DNA of 64,000 bases from Anaerolinea sp. (GTDB taxonomy: Bacteria; Chloroflexota; Anaerolineae; Anaerolineales; Anaerolineaceae): the NCBI GenBank assembly GCA_029975055.1, contig JARKPU010000022.1, forward strand, positions 248,001 through 312,000, read 5' to 3'. This document shows, one piece after another, positions 61,720 to 64,000 of this stretch. The notes under the pieces are model-generated. The model did not search any database. It had not been told where the DNA came from and saw only the letters and a program-made list of their open reading frames with translations. The stretch's first letter is position 1. Each line of letters opens with the position of its first letter. The position numbers and the translations under genes are program-made.

Positions 61720-62411
61720 CCATCAGTTGGGATGACGGCTTTGCCCGTTCGATGCTCAAACTGGCATCTATCTACGAAAAACTCGGCCTGAAGGCCGAGA
61801 TCAACGTGCTGGCAATCGCCCACGAACAAAAGGAGCGCCTGCCCGCCAACATGGCCCCAGACGCCTCCTGGGGAGCCCCGTATGGCGACTTCGGCCTGTG
61901 GAACGAGCTGCAGGCCCGCGGGCATGTCATTCAACCCCACGGCCTCGACCACACCAACAAGGCAAGCATCCCGCTCGCGGCCGCCCAGGCCAAGATCCTG
62001 CGCTGCCTGGAGATTTTCACCCTCAAGCTCAACGGCTTCGAACCGCGCCGGGCAATCTTCAACTTCCCCTACAACGCCGCCACACCCGAGCTGGAAGCCT
62101 GGCTGCCCGGCGTGGTGCGCGCCTTCCGCGGGGGCGGGCCGGCCCTCAACCCGCTGCCCGGGCCGGGCACGGTGGCCATCCGCACCGGCGGCTGGGAAGA
62201 CGCCGAGCCCTGGCTGGAGAAGACCGTCGCCCAGTTGCTCGCCATGCCGGAAGGCTGGCTGGTTTACAATGCTCACGGCCTGGATGGCGAAGGCTGGGGC
62301 CCCCTGCGCAGTGAATTCCTCGAGCGCACCCTCGAGCGCCTGCTCGAAAGCACCGACGTGCGCATCCTCCCCGCCCGCGAAGTGCTGGATTGGGGAGAGA
62401 AGTCAACGTGA
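61707..62411 (+). CDS. Polysaccharide-deacetylase-like protein
   Basis: The 234-residue protein starts MRFLTISWDDGFARS, holding the DD of the NodB motif, and has HGLDHTN where the metal-binding HxxxH is expected. FNFPYNAATPEL fits the third motif. A polar C-terminal half (WLEKTVAQLLAMPEGWLVYN and HGLDGEGWGP) follows. It probably removes acetyl or similar groups from a carbohydrate. No signal peptide is visible, so the site of action is uncertain. The start codon lies inside the MoaD-like gene. Confidence 0.78.
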   Translation: MRFLTISWDDGFARSMLKLASIYEKLGLKAEINVLAIAHEQKERLPANMAPDASWGAPYGDFGLWNELQARGHVIQPHGLDHTNKASIPLAAAQAKILRCLEIFTLKLNGFEPRRAIFNFPYNAATPELEAWLPGVVRAFRGGGPALNPLPGPGTVAIRTGGWEDAEPWLEKTVAQLLAMPEGWLVYNAHGLDGEGWGPLRSEFLERTLERLLESTDVRILPAREVLDWGEKST

Positions 62412-62480
62412 GAACAAGACAATGCGTGATGAGCGATTCCTCTTCTCGTCACTCATCGCCTTCAACTCTCATCGACTACG
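62399..62480. repeat. Degenerate intergenic repeat, copy 2
   Basis: The gap after the deacetylase-like gene contains GAAGTCAACGTGAG, ATGCGTGATGAG, CTCGTCACTCATCG and CTCATCGACTACG, the same ordered set as in 13561-13649 within the phage module. Confidence 0.4.
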
Positions 62481-62891
62481 TTACTTGTTGGCTTCTTCCA
62501 CCACCTTCGTGAACGTGTTGAACACCGGCGGGTGTTCGAGGGCTTTCTTCACCGCGCACTGGTTGGCCGAGCGCACCAGCGAATCGTAATACTTCTCCGG
62601 GAAGCCCGGCGGAACCTGAATCTCCAGGTCGATCGTCCCGATCATGCCGGTGAGCGGGTCGCGGTGAATGCGCTCGATGATGCGGATGCCCTCGGTAGAG
62701 AGCCCGCGCTGGCGGCAGAACCCCACCACGTAGATGCCCGCGCAGGTGCCGATCGAAGCCAGGAACGTCTCGAACGGCGTCGGGGCCGTCCCCTCTCCGC
62801 CGCCCATCCGGGGCTGGTCGGTTTTGAGGGTGAACTCGCCAAAATGCGCGTCAACTTTCGCGCCGCCGGGGAAGTCAATCACCATTTCCAT
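62481..62891 (-). CDS. OsmC/YhfA-family protein
   Basis: The 136-residue protein has the OsmC-fold layout: MEMVIDFPGGAKVDAHFG, APTPFETFLASIGTCAGIYV and NQCAVKKALEHPP. The first Cys in GTCAG and the Cys in NQCAV are placed as the peroxidase pair of OsmC/Ohr enzymes that reduce organic hydroperoxides, though members of the YhfA branch may have other roles. GGAGG lies seven bases before the ATG at 62891, so the two-codon longer form was not used. It is transcribed alone. Confidence 0.88.
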   Translation of the reverse strand: MEMVIDFPGGAKVDAHFGEFTLKTDQPRMGGGEGTAPTPFETFLASIGTCAGIYVVGFCRQRGLSTEGIRIIERIHRDPLTGMIGTIDLEIQVPPGFPEKYYDSLVRSANQCAVKKALEHPPVFNTFTKVVEEANK

Positions 62892-62967
62892 GCACATACC
62901 TCCAAATCGAAATATACGTCTGGTTAGATGAGCCTGCGCTCCTTTGGTTACATATCAATCATACCCC

Positions 62968-63011
62968 CAAAAAAGCCCCCTTCCAGAGGGGCACTTCTCT
63001 GAGAAGGGGGC
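62968..63011 (-). terminator. Terminator of the MFS gene
   Basis: On the minus strand GCCCCCTTC (63011-63003) pairs with GAAGGGGGC (62983-62975) across 19 bases that can themselves fold, and is followed by a T tract. It lies 50 bases after the MFS stop codon and separates it from the OsmC-like gene. Confidence 0.65.
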
Positions 63012-63060
63012 AGGCTCCAGGGACCTGCGGATGTGCGAACGATCCCTGCCGATGGGCAGT

Positions 63061-64000
63061 TCAACCTCCGGCGCGGGGCGCACGCTGCGGCGCCCGCCAG
63101 AAGAACTTCCAGTACAGGAAGGTGGAAAGCGTGTACAACACCATAGTGATGATGAAGGCCGGGCCAAACCCGTAACGCACCTGGATCCACCCGCTGATGG
63201 ACGGTGAAAAGGCCCAGCCGAAATTGTTCGCCATGCTCACCAGGCTGGCCACCGTGGCGCGCGATTTCGCCTCCACCTGCTCGAGGACAAAGGCCTGGTA
63301 CACCGGCCCGGACATATTCATCAACCCAAGGCGGATGTAGTAGGCCCCCGCGCTCAGCCAGAACCATGGCGCGAAGCCCATCACCGCCAGGAAGGGGATG
63401 GAAATCGACTGCGCCGCCACAATCAGGCCGATCTTCCCGAACCGGTCGGCCAGCGGCGGGGCGATGATCATCCCCAGGCCCATCGCCAGCGAGCCCCAGG
63501 CGAACAGCGAGCCGATCACCGGGTCGGGCTGGTGATGCACCTGGCGGAAGAAGACGTTCATGAAGGGCATGAACATGCCCGCGCCGATCGAAGTGGCCAG
63601 CATCGGCAGGATGAGCCTGGAAAGCCGGCCCGACTGGCGCTTCAACTCGGCCAGAGAATTGAAGTTATCGCGGCGGTCGCCGCCCCCGCGCTGCGTGCGC
63701 AGGAAGAAGAGCGGCAGCGTGGCCAGCGCGGCGGAAATGGAAATGACCAGCAGCGAGGCGCCGTAGGCCGCCGTGGAGGTGGGCTCCGCGCCCTGCAGCG
63801 CGCCCAGCCAGGTGGGCAGGTAGCCGCCGATCCAGTTGCCGACGAAGGCCGCGCCCATCTGCAGCCCCGCGCTGAAGCTGAACAGGTAAGTGCGCTCCGT
63901 GTCGCCGCTGTTTTCCATCAAAAAAGGCCCCATCGTCACCCCGGCCAGGCTCTGGCCGAGGCCGAGGAGCACATTGGCCCCGATGAACACCGGCGTGGAG
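63061..64000 (-). CDS. MFS transporter, C-terminal part (runs off the window)
   Basis: The reverse strand reads without a stop from the window edge to 63061, giving about 313 residues. The pattern of about nine to ten membrane helices, with SRATVASLVSMANNFGW-like loops, SGPVYQAFVLEQVEAKSR and a glycine-rich AFSPSISGWIQV helix, is that of the major facilitator family, C-terminal helices 3-12. N terminus and substrate are unknown, and no operon partner is visible. The RNA ends in the hairpin at 62968. Confidence 0.8.
   Translation of the reverse strand, partial: STPVFIGANVLLGLGQSLAGVTMGPFLMENSGDTERTYLFSFSAGLQMGAAFVGNWIGGYLPTWLGALQGAEPTSTAAYGASLLVISISAALATLPLFFLRTQRGGGDRRDNFNSLAELKRQSGRLSRLILPMLATSIGAGMFMPFMNVFFRQVHHQPDPVIGSLFAWGSLAMGLGMIIAPPLADRFGKIGLIVAAQSISIPFLAVMGFAPWFWLSAGAYYIRLGLMNMSGPVYQAFVLEQVEAKSRATVASLVSMANNFGWAFSPSISGWIQVRYGFGPAFIITMVLYTLSTFLYWKFFWRAPQRAPRAGG

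Overview
The window looks like a chromosomal segment of an uncultured, GC-rich bacterium, most likely Chloroflexota close to Anaerolineae. This is inferred from gene content: a DUF3054 membrane protein, a Tmk-like/CHAD/pst cluster, lipoproteins with an LAAC lipobox and no outer-membrane genes, and repeated leaderless promoters. No rRNA or tRNA is present, so the placement is not proven. Coding density is high and most genes form short operons with 4-base ATGA overlaps.

Layout. 1-4570: a partial zinc dehydrogenase, then an efflux transporter and an operon of DUF3054 protein, ECF sigma factor, anti-sigma-like protein and NUDIX hydrolase. 4827-11891 (minus): a TPR protein, DNA polymerase I, and an unusual protein joining a degenerate receiver, a roadblock-like domain and an IS200/Y1-transposase-like domain without its HUH histidines. 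12014-21218 (minus): a compact phage head module (small-terminase-like, large terminase, portal, fused protease-capsid, a 58-aa membrane protein, connector, two tail or appendage proteins) with no integrase, tape measure, replication or lysis genes. 21396-24417: a membrane-anchored beta protein and a HerA/DUF87-type ATPase. 24615-28531: a tandem-GGDEF protein with a C-terminal ribbon-helix-helix domain facing a candidate operator, then uridine kinase, a DedA-like protein and an M20 peptidase.

28581-32117 (minus): MoxR ATPase, DUF58 protein and DUF4129 membrane protein, a classical trio, with a palindromic operator candidate and a MITE-like insertion in the leader. 32345-42315 (minus): a phosphate block reading phoB-like, phoR-like, pstS, pstC, pstA, pstB, phoU, two thymidylate-kinase-like genes and a CHAD protein; four 11-base repeats precede pstS. 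42308-57899: a surface-polysaccharide locus (glycosyltransferases, heparinase-like protein, bi-domain oxidoreductase, O-antigen-ligase-TPR protein, flippase, DUF268 protein, WecG-like enzyme, initiating sugar transferase); its 50.1-56.4 kb core is visibly more AT-rich. 58165-61384: a cobalamin riboswitch and BtuFCD-type importer. 61417-64000: a MoaD/ThiS-like protein with an internal GG, a polysaccharide-deacetylase-like protein, an OsmC-family protein and a partial MFS transporter.

Non-coding DNA is rich in palindromes: a MITE-like family of about 70 bases (three copies), a CCCTCTCCC/GGGAGAGGG hairpin family, and hairpin terminators built from GGTGCGGTC/GACCGCACC. The points most worth following are the domesticated Y1-like fusion, the tailless capsid module, the GGDEF-RHH protein with its candidate operator, and the phosphate locus carrying two paralogous nucleotide-kinase-like proteins, one with a Lys-to-Arg change in the P-loop.
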